Source: Saccharina japonica
Taxonomy: Eukaryota > Sar > Phaeophyceae > Laminariales > Laminariaceae
Assembly (NCBI GenBank): GCA_008828725.1
Contig: MEHQ01003238.1
Span: 314,166-378,165, forward strand
Direction of reading: 5' to 3'
Length of the DNA: 64,000 bases
The position numbers were made by a program, and so were the translations under genes. Within the stretch, counting starts at the first letter, position 1. Each line of letters opens with the position of its first letter. Shown here piece by piece: positions 47,001 through 59,533 of this stretch. Below the pieces are notes generated by a model, which did not search any database, was not told the DNA's origin, and worked only from the letters and a program-made list of their open reading frames with translations.

Positions 47001-50000
47001 GGCAATGCTGGGGCGGGCGCGACGTCAACTCGGCGTGGCGACTCGGCGTCCGCTTGCCTGTAAACAGTAAAGATGGAATATTTTGTTGAGAGTGCCCGGA
47101 GCTCGCACTTGGTGACGTAAATTGGGACGTGTCTCTCGTCGCCGCTATGCGATGTTTAATGTCTTGTCATTTCAGTTTTTGTTCTGTGATTCTACCGCAA
47201 GTTGCTGGGGGACTCCAGACGAATCGGGTACTGAGGCTATTTAATCACTCTGTTGCTACTGTAGATGGAAGTCGTGTATTTTATGAAGCACCGTGGGCTG
47301 AATACCGTACTCTAGCCTCACAATTTATGTTTTTGTTCGCGCTTTCGCTCCTGATCTTGAATGAAATCGTCTCTTATGGTACCAGCCAAACGTCGGGTAA
47401 AACGCAAATCATCACTCGGGCTAGCGGTGGGACTGCAAGAGTCAAGCGTGCTGGAGGAGTGTCGCTTTATCCCCCTTCGATTGGATGGGCGAGAGCGAGG
47501 TCTCTTGGCGATGCTGAAAGGAGCTTTGAACGTGTCAGAGTACACGGACAGGCAAGTCGGGAAAATAGTCCTGAGAAGAGTACGGTACACAAATAGAGGT
47601 TGAGCACCAGGTTTCCTCCCTTGTTCAGGCGAGATTGGTCGTAGTTTTATGATTTCGCTACAACACAGCAGCGGTATGTGGGCCTATCTGTGACGGTGGC
47701 CCATCTGCCAAATACCACGGTCGGCACGGGCGATAATCATATGAACCTGTAAAAGCCATACGATCGATACATGAAACTGGTACTAAATTGCATACTGTAC
47801 ATGGGTAATTTTGTACCGGTACAGTATTTCACGAAAAAAGCGGGGCACATGCATATTGACATCAAGCGAAAACCACATTGAGATTCCAAGATTTGTCACC
47901 TACCAGGGAGAGTACCTTGTGAAATACGTCATGGCCTCTAATCGGCTGCCGTCGCTGGTGGCTGCTTTTTTTCTCTCGGGCTCCATGAGAAGGGTGGACG
48001 TGCTTTCTAGCAGATGGAGCTCAAAGACGAAGACGATCAACAGGGAGTTGCACTTGGTGTTAGCGGCACTTGCGGGCATGATGGTCGCAGGTGAGAAACC
48101 TCAACAGCCCAACGGTGAAGTGTTGGTGTCAGTGCTATTGTCGCGGCTCGGCGTTCGTTGACCTTCTGCATTGTTGGTGTGTAACGACTGATCGCGGCTC
48201 GGTGTTCGTTGACTTTTCTGGTTCTTTTTTCCCCCTAAGCGATACCTGCCTCGCGGGTATGGCCGGCAACACCATGCATCGTGAGCTAAATTAACCATGA
48301 GCTAAGTATCGCTCGTATTTCTACTAAAGTGCTCGGTGATATTGGGCAGCGGCATAGTGCATCCGATTTCGCACGCCGTGGGACCTATTGTACCCTGACC
48401 CTGCTCCCGATCCCACCCGGACCTGAGCCCTCCAAACATAATCTGGACACGTTTACTGTAAGTGTATAGTTAGGCGCCGACAAGTGTGCCTGGTTGTCAC
48501 TATCCCTCAGAAACGGCACGATGTGATTTTGGCCAATCTATCCCGTGATGGCTCGTGGGATGTGGTGTTTTGACTCGATTCCATGCTGTACCTGTTTTTG
48601 ACTCCAACCGGCGCGGGTGTACCCGTTTTTGGTTATTGCCCATGTATTAAAGCTGTGGCTGGGATCTAAATCGAAATCGCCCGACCTTTCACCGCTCGGT
48701 GCGCAGATCCATTTTTATGCAACGGATGGATTTCAAGTACACGCGTCTTGATACGGGGGAAACTATAACAACACTGCCATCGTATTTTATATGCTGAAAC
48801 GCGCGTCACGATAGTGATAAACAGTAACAAGACTGCCATCTTATTATACGATGAAAGCGAATGTTGCGACGGACACGTGATGTCGACCGCGTGCACAATA
48901 TGTATCTATGATGCTGATGATGCGGATCGCGTGCAGGTGACGCAAAGTGGGGGCGGAAGAACGCGGCTCTTCTTGACAAGTTAGAGGACAACCAGGAAGT
49001 GTTTGCTGAAATTTTCGAGGTAAGGTCGCAACAGTCAGGATTACCTGGCTTGGTCGCTTGACCCCCGTGACTTGCTTTTGGGGTTTGAAGAGCCGTCGAT
49101 GAATCTCACCGTCATCGGTGCGGGTGGCTTGCCTGTACAGTACTCCAGAATGCCATCGGACGCGTAAACCGTATAGTGCTCGGAATGCTAAGCGGGTGTT
49201 CCCCTGAAAGCTGTCGTTTCTACGGCATTACAAGTATGAGATACCGGTTGCCGCTATTGCTTTGGGCGGGTCGCTTTGTTAAAGGTGAAGCCGGTTTTCA
49301 GGACTCTATCCGACCTTTCACTGATAATTTTCTCGTGATGTGCTGCAGGTTGGACGACGGTACAAGATCACAAATCCGGAGAAGTTCCGAAGCTTCTACG
49401 GCAAAATGATGTACATGCTACAGGACGTGCAAGCGCAGGGACGCGTGGGATTGAACCTGGTGAAGGACATACAGGTATGTTGTCGGCCACGGAGCAGTTG
49501 ACACCCTCGTTGCTCGAGCACCGCTTCGAGCACGTGAATGAGCCATTAATGACCAAAATGCCGAGATATAGCGGGGATTGTGTACTGCTTGTACAAGCTG
49601 TCAGGAGTAGGGGTGGAGCTCCAATTTACAGTGTCGCTCACCTACCGCAGAAATGGGGCAATATCAACCAGATAAGCGCTATAGTATCATGGAGGTTTTG
49701 AAGGTACGCGTTTGTCTCCTCTCTCTCTGCCGTTGCTGCCGCCGTCTCGGTTTGTGCTCTCTATATGAGCAGATGGTGTATGATTTCGTGGAGGAGAAGC
49801 AAGGCTTGGACTTGCTGCGGGACAAGAGGGTGATAGCGGCCACCGCTGACATCGCAGGAATCGCCATGAGCAAGTCGGAGGTGAGGCAAACGCCCATTCC
49901 CATCTCGAAAATGGAGTTGCACCTACTGTAGGACAGCGAATCGTCACTATTAATACTTAAGTCGTCAATTGGATTATTCGTCAGATTGGTACGAGTAGTC

Positions 50001-53000
50001 CACCGTCTTGCCGAGGTGCCAAACATCCAACGTATATACCATATCGAGTTTATTTATTTGTGCGTATCATAGAAGCATAGGAAGGTTTGTTTACGGTGCG
50101 GGATACAGTTACTCGCTTCGATTTACTGCGAGCACTATTAACCCATTTAGGACTGCAGTCCCGATGTTGGGACAACACACTTGGAATTGGACTGAAATGT
50201 TTATCTCCAGGCAGTGCAGTTCTAAAAGGGTTAATGGACACCATCAGGTATCAGTCTCACTTAGTTGTAACTCTCTAGACTACGTAATGCTCTTGTCGAA
50301 TTTGGGAGCAACGTCGCTTTAGTCGTGACCCCGCGGCCGAAGATTTGATGCTTGGTTTGTTGACACCCCGCTAACGAGCACGCCGTGGACAGTCGTGCAT
50401 CAGCAACATCGAAGCTCCCGATGTATGTAAACTCCTGTTGTATCTCCTCCATCCTCTGAGCTCACAGTTAAAACACACACAACTCTGCACAACGATGTGG
50501 TACTCCAGCTTGGAACGACGTGTTTCGGTCCTGGTGTATCCGGTATTGATAGCGCTGTGTTCTGAAGGCCCGCCAAGCACGCCAAGCTCAGACAGCGTAG
50601 TTTCTCATTCCGGCATCGATACCACACATATGTCACAGATAAGATAATCGACACATGTCCACAAACAGTATAGTCGTCAAATATCCACAAATAGTACGAT
50701 CGTCATATGTATATCCCAAACAATACAGTCGCCAAATTAACAAGATTACTATTGCACCACGTGCTTGGCCAGGTTCAAAGACAGGTGGCCGCAAAAAGCG
50801 AGGCGAGGGCGGGGCTGCTGCGGGACTTCGTGTCCCCCTCCTTGTCTAGGGAAGACGTGGAGCGAGCTTTGGATTCCATCGCGGATGCCAACAATTACAT
50901 TGCCTTCAATGTGGCTCCGGTGGAGAGGTGAGATGCGCCACCAGCCAGTCCAACGGGTCTACGTACAAACTCGTTGTGATGCTTTATAACCGCACGGGCC
51001 TTGGGCGCATGCACCCTAAGGTGTACCTAAGGTGTACCTCCAACATACTACGACAGACATGGGGTTACCCTTACCTCCTCGCCGCTACCTGGTACATGGA
51101 AACATGACATGGACATGACATGGGCATGACATGAACATGACATGAACATGACGTGAACATGACATGAACATGACATGAACATGACATGAACATGACATGA
51201 ACATGACATGAACATGACATGAACATGACATGAACATGACATGAACATGACATGAACATGACATGAACATGGCCACTCCCGCAGTAGTCTCAGGCGCCCA
51301 AGTGTCGACTTTAAGCGTTAGCTTCCTACCGTTGAGTAGGTTTTGGTACAGGGTACAGACACGCCGCCGGGTGCTTGAGCCATAAGAGGTTCACGGTGCA
51401 GGGGGTACGGCTGTGCGGCGCAAGGGGTACAAATAATCAGTCTTGCACCCCTTCGCTGCTGTTCTTGTACTGTTGACACAAGCAAAAAACAATCCAAGCT
51501 ACGAGCCGGCGCTGTCGCTGACTGGAATGGCCATTCTGGTGGGAAACCTCAGCGAGAAGCTAACTCAGCGAGAGACTCGAATTGAAAGCATGTACAGACG
51601 AATCCGAGTCGATCTCCACTGGCACTGGGATTGATAGTGTTCTGATTTACGCGTGTTCGCCTTTGTCTACGTTTCGTCTCTGCCACTGCCACTGTCTCGC
51701 ATCAAAGGGTTCTAGATCTGCTTCGCAATAACTTCCATCCCGACAAGCCCGACGGGGAATGGAGTTTGAAGCTCGGTGGCGGCGGTGGCGGCGGAAGGAA
51801 GAGGTGAGTGTGCGGTCACGTGCGGCTTGTTGCTTGCCTTCGACCCAAGCCGAGCTTTCAAGTTATCATCGTGGAGTATTGTATTTCGACACTCTACTGT
51901 TGGATTAACACTTGCCCCGTTTCGGTGCTGGATTCATTAATATTTTTCAGATTTTCATCACCGTCCATGTACAACTACGGCTACGGCTCGCTCAGCTCCG
52001 GATACGGGTGAGAGGTGTTGGTGTGTTGGTGTTGGTAGTGCGGGCAATGGCTTCGCTCAACTGGATGTTGGTTCATATGCGTGCCTGTCCTTTGTCAGGC
52101 ACGGGCTGCGTCGGCTTGCTCGTACAATATCGCAGAAGTGGCCAGAAGTATGGTAACTTTTGATGTTTCCGATTGTTCGTTTGAGTACTAATGCAATGGA
52201 CGTTCACGAGATGTTCCGAGAGCGTTTGTGGCGGTGTGACGCTTGCTTCGGTTGTCTTCGTTGGTAGTTTACTTTTTTCTGTAATGGAGTGTTTGAGCAT
52301 TCGTGCTCACCCGAAATAAGTGGCAATGCTCTTACTGTCTTACTGCCTGCCGCTCTTACTGCTTGCCTGACACACCTTCTTGAACGTTGGTCCTTCTGTT
52401 TTCATTTGTTGTTCCTTTCCTTCCTTACCCTCCAACCAATGCGTTCGCGTGCCCTTATGACATGATACGAAACGCTTGACTGAACAATGTCCCCTGCGTC
52501 GGTATGTTTCCACTGCTGTGTGGTGTTGCGTTCGACAGGGGGAGCGTGTCGTCGATGTTCGGTTCTTCCACCGCGCAGCTTTCGCACGACCATCGCACAC
52601 AGTTCGTTTTCGTCACGCAAAGTCTTCGGTTGTGGAGTGAAGCCATGCGGAACATGTACCGGTGAGTTGCTTGGCCTCTCCGGTGTCTCCTCTCTTTCGC
52701 TGCGTATTGATATGGAAGCATGCTACCGAAGGGGTGCACACCTACAGCAATACATTTTCTGAGAAGAGCCTCATACACCATCCAAAACCTGACCCTGGGA
52801 ACAAGTGCACGCTCAACTCTATGAACAGCCCCCCATGGCCTACAGTAGGTACGCAACGAATAAAAAATACTTGAAAAAAAAATGAGATTCCAACGATATC
52901 AATTGAGGGGTTTACTAATAGTCAGTAATAGCCAGTCATTAATATTTTGGCCAAAAAGTGTCACTGGGACCGCTATCGTAGCACTTGTCTTTTTATCCGC

Positions 53001-56000
53001 TGTTTTTTGTTTCCCTGCAATCACCGAACTTGACTCCAATTCAAGCATAGTACGAGAAGTATGCCGGGTACGTTCCCATCGATAGCCGTGGCCGCTGCTG
53101 AAAAACTGGTACCAGGTCCTTATTGCTTGATACTGCTCAGTAGTGATGAAGGTGTTGGTGATATACAAGCTTCGGCCTGTTCCAGGTTGAACTTATAGCC
53201 ACCATATTCGACTATTATTAACAGGTTGAAAACACGATTCGCGTTGCGTCACGATCAACCATCTGAATCTCGAGAGCGTTTTTGTGTTTTGACAGGTTGT
53301 GGTACTTCGCGGACCTGGACTTGCTGTCAGGAAAAGCTTCCTACCGCCTGTGCAACACAGGGCAGGGGCTCAACAGGTGACCTGCTGCCGAGTTGCCGTT
53401 TCCGTGGCCGTGCCCAAAATAGGTTGTGCCATCTTACGAACCTGCGGAAGCTAGATACTGTGGTCCGTCGGTAACTGGTTGTTCCCAAACTCGAAGCGCT
53501 AAGCTCTCTTCTCGTGCGCTAGGTATCCATATTGACGCTGGCCGCAATCGTGGAGAGACAAAGCACTTTTGAAACGTCTTATAATAGTGGACGCTTGCTG
53601 CAACACTAACATTAAAACACCACCCTTTCGTTAAGAACAGATCTGTGACATTTCGGTTTTGGTTGTCGTTGCCGTGCTTTCGGAACAGGGTACAGAGCTG
53701 CCCTTCGGTAAGCGTGGAGATGCGACGTATTCTGCGAATAGTCCAGTCTGCATGCGGGCCGTGGGTCGGGCTGAGTGTGGTTCATCTAGGAGACCGAGAT
53801 GTGCCCAACGCGCTTGTTTTCATCGACAAGTACACTCAGGTAAGGCGCCTGGTGTTTCGGGGCCTCGTCCACTTTGACGTGAAATTGATACGCTGGTCGG
53901 ACGCCGGGCTTTTGTATTCGCAGGTGGAGGCGTGCGTGCGTGCGGCTGCAGAACCGTGCGGAAGGGCTGATAGATGCATAGTGCATCTCAGCGTGGAGCC
54001 GTTCCTGGTGCTGTCGTAGTTGAGCTTGAGGTCTTTCATTTGAAGCGAAGCCAGCTGCTAGTTTACACGGCCGCCTAAACATATACTGGTATAGAGCATG
54101 GCTTAGTTTTTGTGTTGCAGCAATGGCACGGTGAGGGTACCTTTTTGTACCTTTTTTTCGCCTTCTTAGACCAACTATTATGGGAAACTTATTTTTGGGC
54201 CCTCAGAACTGAGGTTTTAGCCAAAAATACGCGATTTACTCGGCGGCACGGCCAAAAACACCGATAGACTCGTCAGGATGCTCCCCGTAGTTTTTCGAGG
54301 GCTTTCTGACGTACTTTTTCGTTTCTCCAGGGTCGTAGTTTGACTGTTCGTCCAAGTTGCCAGTCCTGAGGACATGATGATTTTTAGCCAAAAATCCTCA
54401 AAGATCCATTATTTTTGGCCCCAGTTCTGACCAACAAGCCTCATTTCTGGATTGGTTGCGCCAAAAATCGAAACGAGACCCTAGAAAAACGGAGAACTGC
54501 TCCAGAAAGCCCTCGAAAAACTACGGGGTGGATCTTTAGGAGTGTATCGGTGTTTTTGACTGTCCAACGGAGTAAAACGGGTATATTGGGCCTAGAATCC
54601 AGTTCCTGGAGCCCAAAATTAATGTTTCCCATAATAGTTGGTCTTAGGCAATATTTTGGGACAGGTTGATTGAGCCCCTCCAGTGAGCAACTACCGGTTA
54701 GTACATATAATACGATACTTTTAGCATGAATAGTGTAGTGCTAGTAGATTTGTTTTAGGACTACCGTAGTAGCGCATACAGCGCATACAAATGGTGGTCG
54801 GGTTGCGCAAACAAATTTGTTCGGTGTCATGTTTCGGGTGAGAGATATATCGAGCTACCCGTGCGAGTACATAGCTCAGAAAATAAGGCACCATCCCTAT
54901 AAGGTGGCATTGCTCGCTGAGCGAAGCCGGAGATCCGTGCCGTCCGATAGAAAGTCTGCGAAAATTGATTGTTCAGTCCATGCCATGCCTTCCATCAGCT
55001 CACGCAGTTGACGAAGATAAGGCATGCCTTATTGCAAGTATCCTCCAGCGCTATTTAGTAGTTCCTAGCGAGAACTACCTACCCAGCTACCCGCGGTTTG
55101 CTCGATTTATTTTTGGTTGGCATGTTGTAGAATTGCGGATGGATGTATTCTCTCGTATCTCCTGTGTTGTTGCATGGGGTTACGTAGTTTTTTGGACGCT
55201 TGTTGTTTCGAAGCGTATTACCTCGAAACGGATTAAGCCAGTGTCAGTGTGATCCATGCTTTCGGGACCACGGGACCACGGACACGCCTCGAGATACAGT
55301 ACCTGACACCACCTAAGAATGTCTGACCAATGGTGTGTTGCTTTAGGCTAAGCTCAGCTTATTGCGTGAGGCAGAGTAAGGTGTGTGCTGCACTAATTCC
55401 TGTCCAACAAATTATTCATTACGGGTGTGTTTCGTGTAAAAGGCGAGCCAAAAGAACGTACCAGGTATCTCACAAGTTATTTAAGTGTTGTCGCATACTG
55501 TCTACTACACATACTGGTCTGTATTTAAGTTTTACTTCATTCGATCGGTGTTCAGATCCCGAGGATCTTGAACCCTATCGCCGAGGTGGTGCGATCACTG
55601 GAGGAAATGGCTCTTGATCCTGTCATCGGGGACTACGTGGAGGACGGTTGGGGCGGCGTACACAACGCCAAGATGGCCGTCTTGAGCGACTTCTTCAAGG
55701 TACGCGATTGCCCTGCTGTCTGCTGTACACCTATCTCTTGTGCTTCAAAGTTGGAGCTTGAAAGCTCGCAGGGGGGGTATATACCGGTATATGATACAGT
55801 AAGTGAAGGAAACAAGAAGCATTGTTTAGATGTAGAGAGTAGCGATAAGTCTATGAAGGAACCAAAAACCAGCTGCAGAAAGTAGAGATAAGTCTGTAGT
55901 CTCTAAAGGCAGCAAAACCCAGCTGCAGAAAGTAGAGATACGTCCTTGAAGGGAAGTAAACACCGGCCGTAGAGAGTAGAGATAGAGAGTAGTGTAGCTC

Positions 56001-57180
56001 TAAGGTGGGTCTGGCATGCGGTAGCGTTGTGGCAACAACGGACATTGTGAACAACGAGCTCTTACACCGTTCCTACTTACTGAGTTGACAGTAGTACGAA
56101 CTTCTGGACTTTTCCAGGCCGATGTCGCCGCCCGATAAGTATCGTCGAACGCGTATCATACGTACGTATATACATATATAGGTACTCTGTATTCTACTAT
56201 TATAGTAGTTTTCTGCCGACGTGGGTATCAATCTGTAGGCGAAGGTGGAGGTGCGGTAAGACGCGTCACGGCAATGTCAAAGTGTAACTAAATGACCCCA
56301 TAGGGTGTATGTAACATGCAGGCCTTGTTCCGACGCATGCTACGTACGGTAGCCTGCATGCAGGTGCACCATTGTTTTTCTGAGGGTGGCCGCTTGGGGA
56401 CCTCTATACCTGCAGTAGTCTAAAAACTGATTTTGGGGGGAAATAGAATTGATACCCGATGAACAGTTCCATGCCCCGACCATGCTATGAGAAATGTTGC
56501 AACGCAAGAATGAAAGAACGACGATTTGGGGTCAAGGAACCCGGTCCTCCGGGAAAAAAATCAGCCAACACGTGCTACCTCTATATCGTAGCACGCGCCT
56601 TCTGTAGACCCTGCGAAAGCACGAGTTGGCAAAATTATATGAAAATCGACGAGCAGTGCTAACAATGTTGAGCCCTGTGCGCGATAAAAACCAAGGTAGT
56701 TGTACCGGGGGGGGAGGAGGGAGAGGAGCCTACTTTGTGACCCCGGATCTGAGTTACGACTATTAATAGGGAGGAGGGGGGGGGGGGGGGGCGTAGATGC
56801 CTGCAACCACGGCCTGTCACTCAAAAAATCGCTGGGTGTAAAAAAGACGTTGGGAATTGAGCTAGAGAGGAAAAGTCAAGAGCATGCCTGGTACAATACA
56901 CATACTCGTAGTGAAGTATTTATTTATCGGATGATGAGAAAGTGCAGCAGGAAGAACTCTCTAACTTAGCCGTCCATTTTTCGTTTCAACTTTCTTTTTT
57001 CGTGTTCGACAGGGCGGGTTCGATGGGAGTGGGGACGACGGAGGAAGCTGCATCGACGGGCGTTTGACGTCGGCGTGGAATTGGTGCTCTCTTTTGCCCA
57101 AGAAGGCTTTCGCCCCGATTTTCTACCTTGCTGGCCAGTATGGCTTCGATGGGGGGTGGAGCAGCGGGCTGGGAGACTAA
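44060..57180 (+). CDS. B-box zinc finger plus DUF2009 protein (16 exons)
   Basis: Exons: 44060-44275, 44440-44819, 46613-46875, 47386-47551, 47993-48090, 48937-49019, 49349-49474, 49773-49880, 50773-50927, 51708-51803, 51951-52007, 52539-52661, 53296-53376, 53689-53839, 55556-55699, 57013-57180. All joins keep frame, giving 804 residues. An in-frame TAG precedes the ATG. Residues 1-165 are Ser/Ala-rich and low-complexity. A B-box (about 170-206) follows, with the pattern CVEC..CLSC....CRPC....H.......H. An acidic linker (about 235-275) comes next. DUF2009 (about 290-804) then has [68 protein letters not shown] and a closing [14 protein letters not shown], as in plant homologues I recall. A Gly/Tyr-rich insert sits at about 553-583. 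Intron 4 uses a GC donor (ACAG|GCAAGT). The biochemical role of DUF2009 is unknown to me. B-boxes usually bind zinc and mediate protein contacts. Confidence 0.88.
45740..45905 (+). repeat. Dispersed repeat copy in intron 2 of the B-box gene
   Basis: The second copy of the repeat seen at 2091-2265 in NOP56. It shares AACAGCTGTGAG, GAGGATTTCGTCGA, a TTTTATATGTCCTCATG core and GGATGTACATCC. Same orientation relative to the host gene. Confidence 0.6.
51100..51271. repeat. 11-bp minisatellite in intron 9 of the DUF2009 gene
   Basis: About 15 copies of GAACATGACAT with few changes, the first few being GGACATGACAT or GGGCATGACAT. The minus strand is open in all three frames through the array, reading an 11-residue motif of Met, Phe, Ser, Cys, His and Val, because three 11-bp units make 33 bases. 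Not a gene. Confidence 0.95.
54169..54643. mobile_element. Palindromic MITE in intron 14 of the DUF2009 gene
   Basis: The ends GACCAACTATTATGGGAAAC and the reverse complement are exact over about 20 bp. Pairing continues inward with gaps (CCGTAGTTTTTCGAGGGCTT on the left against its complement on the right). TTA flanks both ends (54166-54168 and 54644-54646), a possible 3-bp target duplication. The 475 bp have no coding capacity. The spliced exons on either side are unaffected. Confidence 0.75.
56700..56791 (+). mobile_element. SINE 3' fragment next to a poly-G tract
   Basis: AGCCTACTTTGTGACCCCGG followed by ATCTGAGTTACGAC is the 3' part of the SINE family, here on the plus strand. A long G run (56776-56791) follows. 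It lies in intron 15 of the DUF2009 gene; the tRNA-like head is missing. Confidence 0.6.
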
Positions 57181-58564
57181 CGTTGGCCGCCTTTTTACCT
57201 CACGACACCGGTGTCCGTACTGATGAACGCCACGTCGGTTTTGATGTTTCCTCGCTGGAACATTTTGGGCTGTTTCTAGGTGCCCCCACGCGCCTTGACG
57301 CCGCACACGCATGCTGTAAACCAACTGTTTATTTTAGTTTTCCGTATGATAGGCTCTAGAGTCTATATATATACCAGTAGCTTGACGCTGACCCAGATTG
57401 TTACAGCATGCATTTCCTACTACCGACCGATAAACTTGGAGTGTGGGGTACTAGAGCGCGCGTGTTGGTCACGATAGGAATTTTGCTCCTTTTGTTGCGA
57501 CGCGGAATTGATCGCGGCTCTCTTCGTACGTATTGCTGTTGTATTTTTTGGTGTAGTGCAGACTGGGGTAGAAAACGAGTCGTACCTGGTGCGTATTAAG
57601 AGGCGATATTGGCTGGAACGTTAATATTTCGTTTTCGAGGTGTGACCCGCCGCCAAGGGATTGAGAAGGTGTGTACGAGTACTCGTAATAGGGGTTGGAA
57701 GGTGGTGTGTACCGAAGACCCACATCTTGGGTGAGACATCGTTTGCAGCAGCAAGCTGCGCATGTTAAAAAAAGACTTGACCGTACGAATACTGTATTTA
57801 CTGTACTGATACCGGTGATGCTGAAACACAAGGCATGTTTCATTCAAGTACTACGCGTACCAGCACTGCTGTACCAGGTATTTTATATTTACTCGTTACA
57901 GGGATTTTTTTGCCTACTACGCAGAAGGAGAAGCACCAGAAGAAGCACGTTAAGATACATCGTATATGTATCGTCAATCCCCGCATCCCTACGTCTACAG
58001 AACTACCAGGAAGGTCTATTGCCAAATAATCATTGTTACGAGTGACCATCTTCCCCGTGGCCTGTTGGTACTGTTACGCCTTTACACTTACAGTAGATTC
58101 GGGGTCACGGGGTCAGAGCTCTGCCTCGTGTCCTTGCCTTTTACGTTTTCCATGCGTGGGGTACTACAGTACAGGACACCTAATAAAAAGCAGGAGATCT
58201 ACAGTAGTCCAGGCTAGACTTCCTATTGAGAGAGGGTGCTTTCTACACTAACTTCAAGATAACGACTCCCGAATTTCTTATTTTACTATAAATCTCAGTC
58301 TGGCTTTCTCATTAGCCTGTTTCTTATTAGTTGTCAACACAGCAGTGCTCCCTAGAAACTACGCGCGTCGATGTTCATCAAATAAATATGTGTACGTTTA
58401 TTGGGTATCGGTTCACAGTACCATCCCTTCCCGGTCCGTCTGCCATGGCGTCGTAGCACTCCACCCCCCGGGGCAAGATATTTATACGAGTCGTATAATA
58501 AACAGCAGTACGGGGGAGCACACGTTTTCTTTTCTTTTTTTCCATACCATTTATTATCTTCGCC
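57181..58564. other. 3' flank of the DUF2009 gene, no gene seen
   Basis: The presumed 3' UTR and intergenic sequence. Open frames of up to 124 residues on both strands overlap one another and are not recognised. Confidence 0.35.
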
Positions 58565-58842
58565 CTTCTTTTCTCTCTCCCTCGTAACTCAGATCCGGGG
58601 TCACTAAATGGACTCTTCTCCCTCGCCACTACGGTACCTGCCTTGCAGTTTTATCGCGAGAATATTTCAGCACGTTTTTCCCTCGTCGACTCTCATCGAA
58701 TTGTGCCTACTACCTGTAGGCGCTCTCGGCAGTTGGTGTCGTTTGAGAATAACAACAATCTCCGTACGGAGACTCGAACCCCTGACCTCCACCTTAGCAA
58801 TCTTCGTGGTTAACTGGTACACCACCGGGGCGACCGGCAAAC
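58565..58842 (-). mobile_element. tRNA-derived SINE, copy 3
   Basis: The minus-strand head reads GCCGGTCGCCCCGGTGGTGT, with an A-box-like TGGTGTACCAG and an intact B box GGTTCGAGTCTC. The body with ATTCTCGCGATAAAACTGC and the 3' end GTGACCCCGGATCTGAGTTA match copies 1 and 2. It lacks the 58-bp tandem duplication of copy 2. Confidence 0.85.
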
Positions 58843-59455
58843 ACGCTTATTTTTTATTAATAGTCAGTCAGCCCACTACTACTAATAGCCCGCTTGGTCC
58901 ATCAGCTGGTCCGCCCTTGTGAAATTATCTGGTCGCTGCAAGCTCTCGTGCATGAAAGCGTCCCTGGCGTTGCGGCAAGCGTTCACATTCCGATTCCACA
59001 GGCAGGCGTACATGCACACAGGTCGTTGTGAGACAACGGCGAACGGCGTGAATCGATTTGCGTCGCTTGTTCAGCATCGATCGGCTGGAGCACCTCGTGG
59101 CGTTTCGAACACAGCTTGGACTTGTAATCCTCGTTCACCTCCTCCGTGGACTCGACCCCTACTGCACCATCAGGTCCCATCCCAATTCCAACCCTCTTCT
59201 AGACACCTCGCCGGAATATTTTCACCGGGCCGGAGAATCGACCACTGCACTGAAAAGAGGCTGCTCCGTACGCGCCAACTTGAGTACCCAAATGAAAAGA
59301 GGCTACGTCCCTCTTGTCGCCCCCGAGCACTCTTTGCCGTTTCCCGTACTCTACCTGAAGCGCCCGTATCTTCTTGGCGTTGCAACCTCTAACCTCCGCC
59401 CTATCGAGTTCAATTCCGAGACAACGTACTTCGAGGAAAGCGTCGATTTTCTTCT
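58843..59455. other. Stretch with unrecognised minus-strand frames
   Basis: On the minus strand, frames around 58890-59390 (including VNEDYKSKLCSKRHEVLQPI and CRNARDAFMHESLQRPDNF) look somewhat protein-like, but I cannot join them into a gene or name a domain. Left as a possible gene fragment. Confidence 0.25.
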
Positions 59456-59533
59456 ATCTATCTATAGACCCTCAGTCAGTTTCTCTCAGCCTGCCTTTCT
59501 TTTATCAATAGTGCTCTGGGTCTATAGATAGAT
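59456..59533. repeat. Exact 16-bp inverted repeat with 46-bp loop
   Basis: ATCTATCTATAGACCC (59456-59471) and its exact reverse complement (59518-59533). A short stem-loop in either strand. No other hallmark of a terminator, MITE or small RNA is seen. Confidence 0.7.

Noticed and set aside
51048-51276. Cys/His/Met-rich frames on the minus strand.
   Set aside because: Produced by the 11-bp minisatellite in an intron; the same peptide appears in all three frames.
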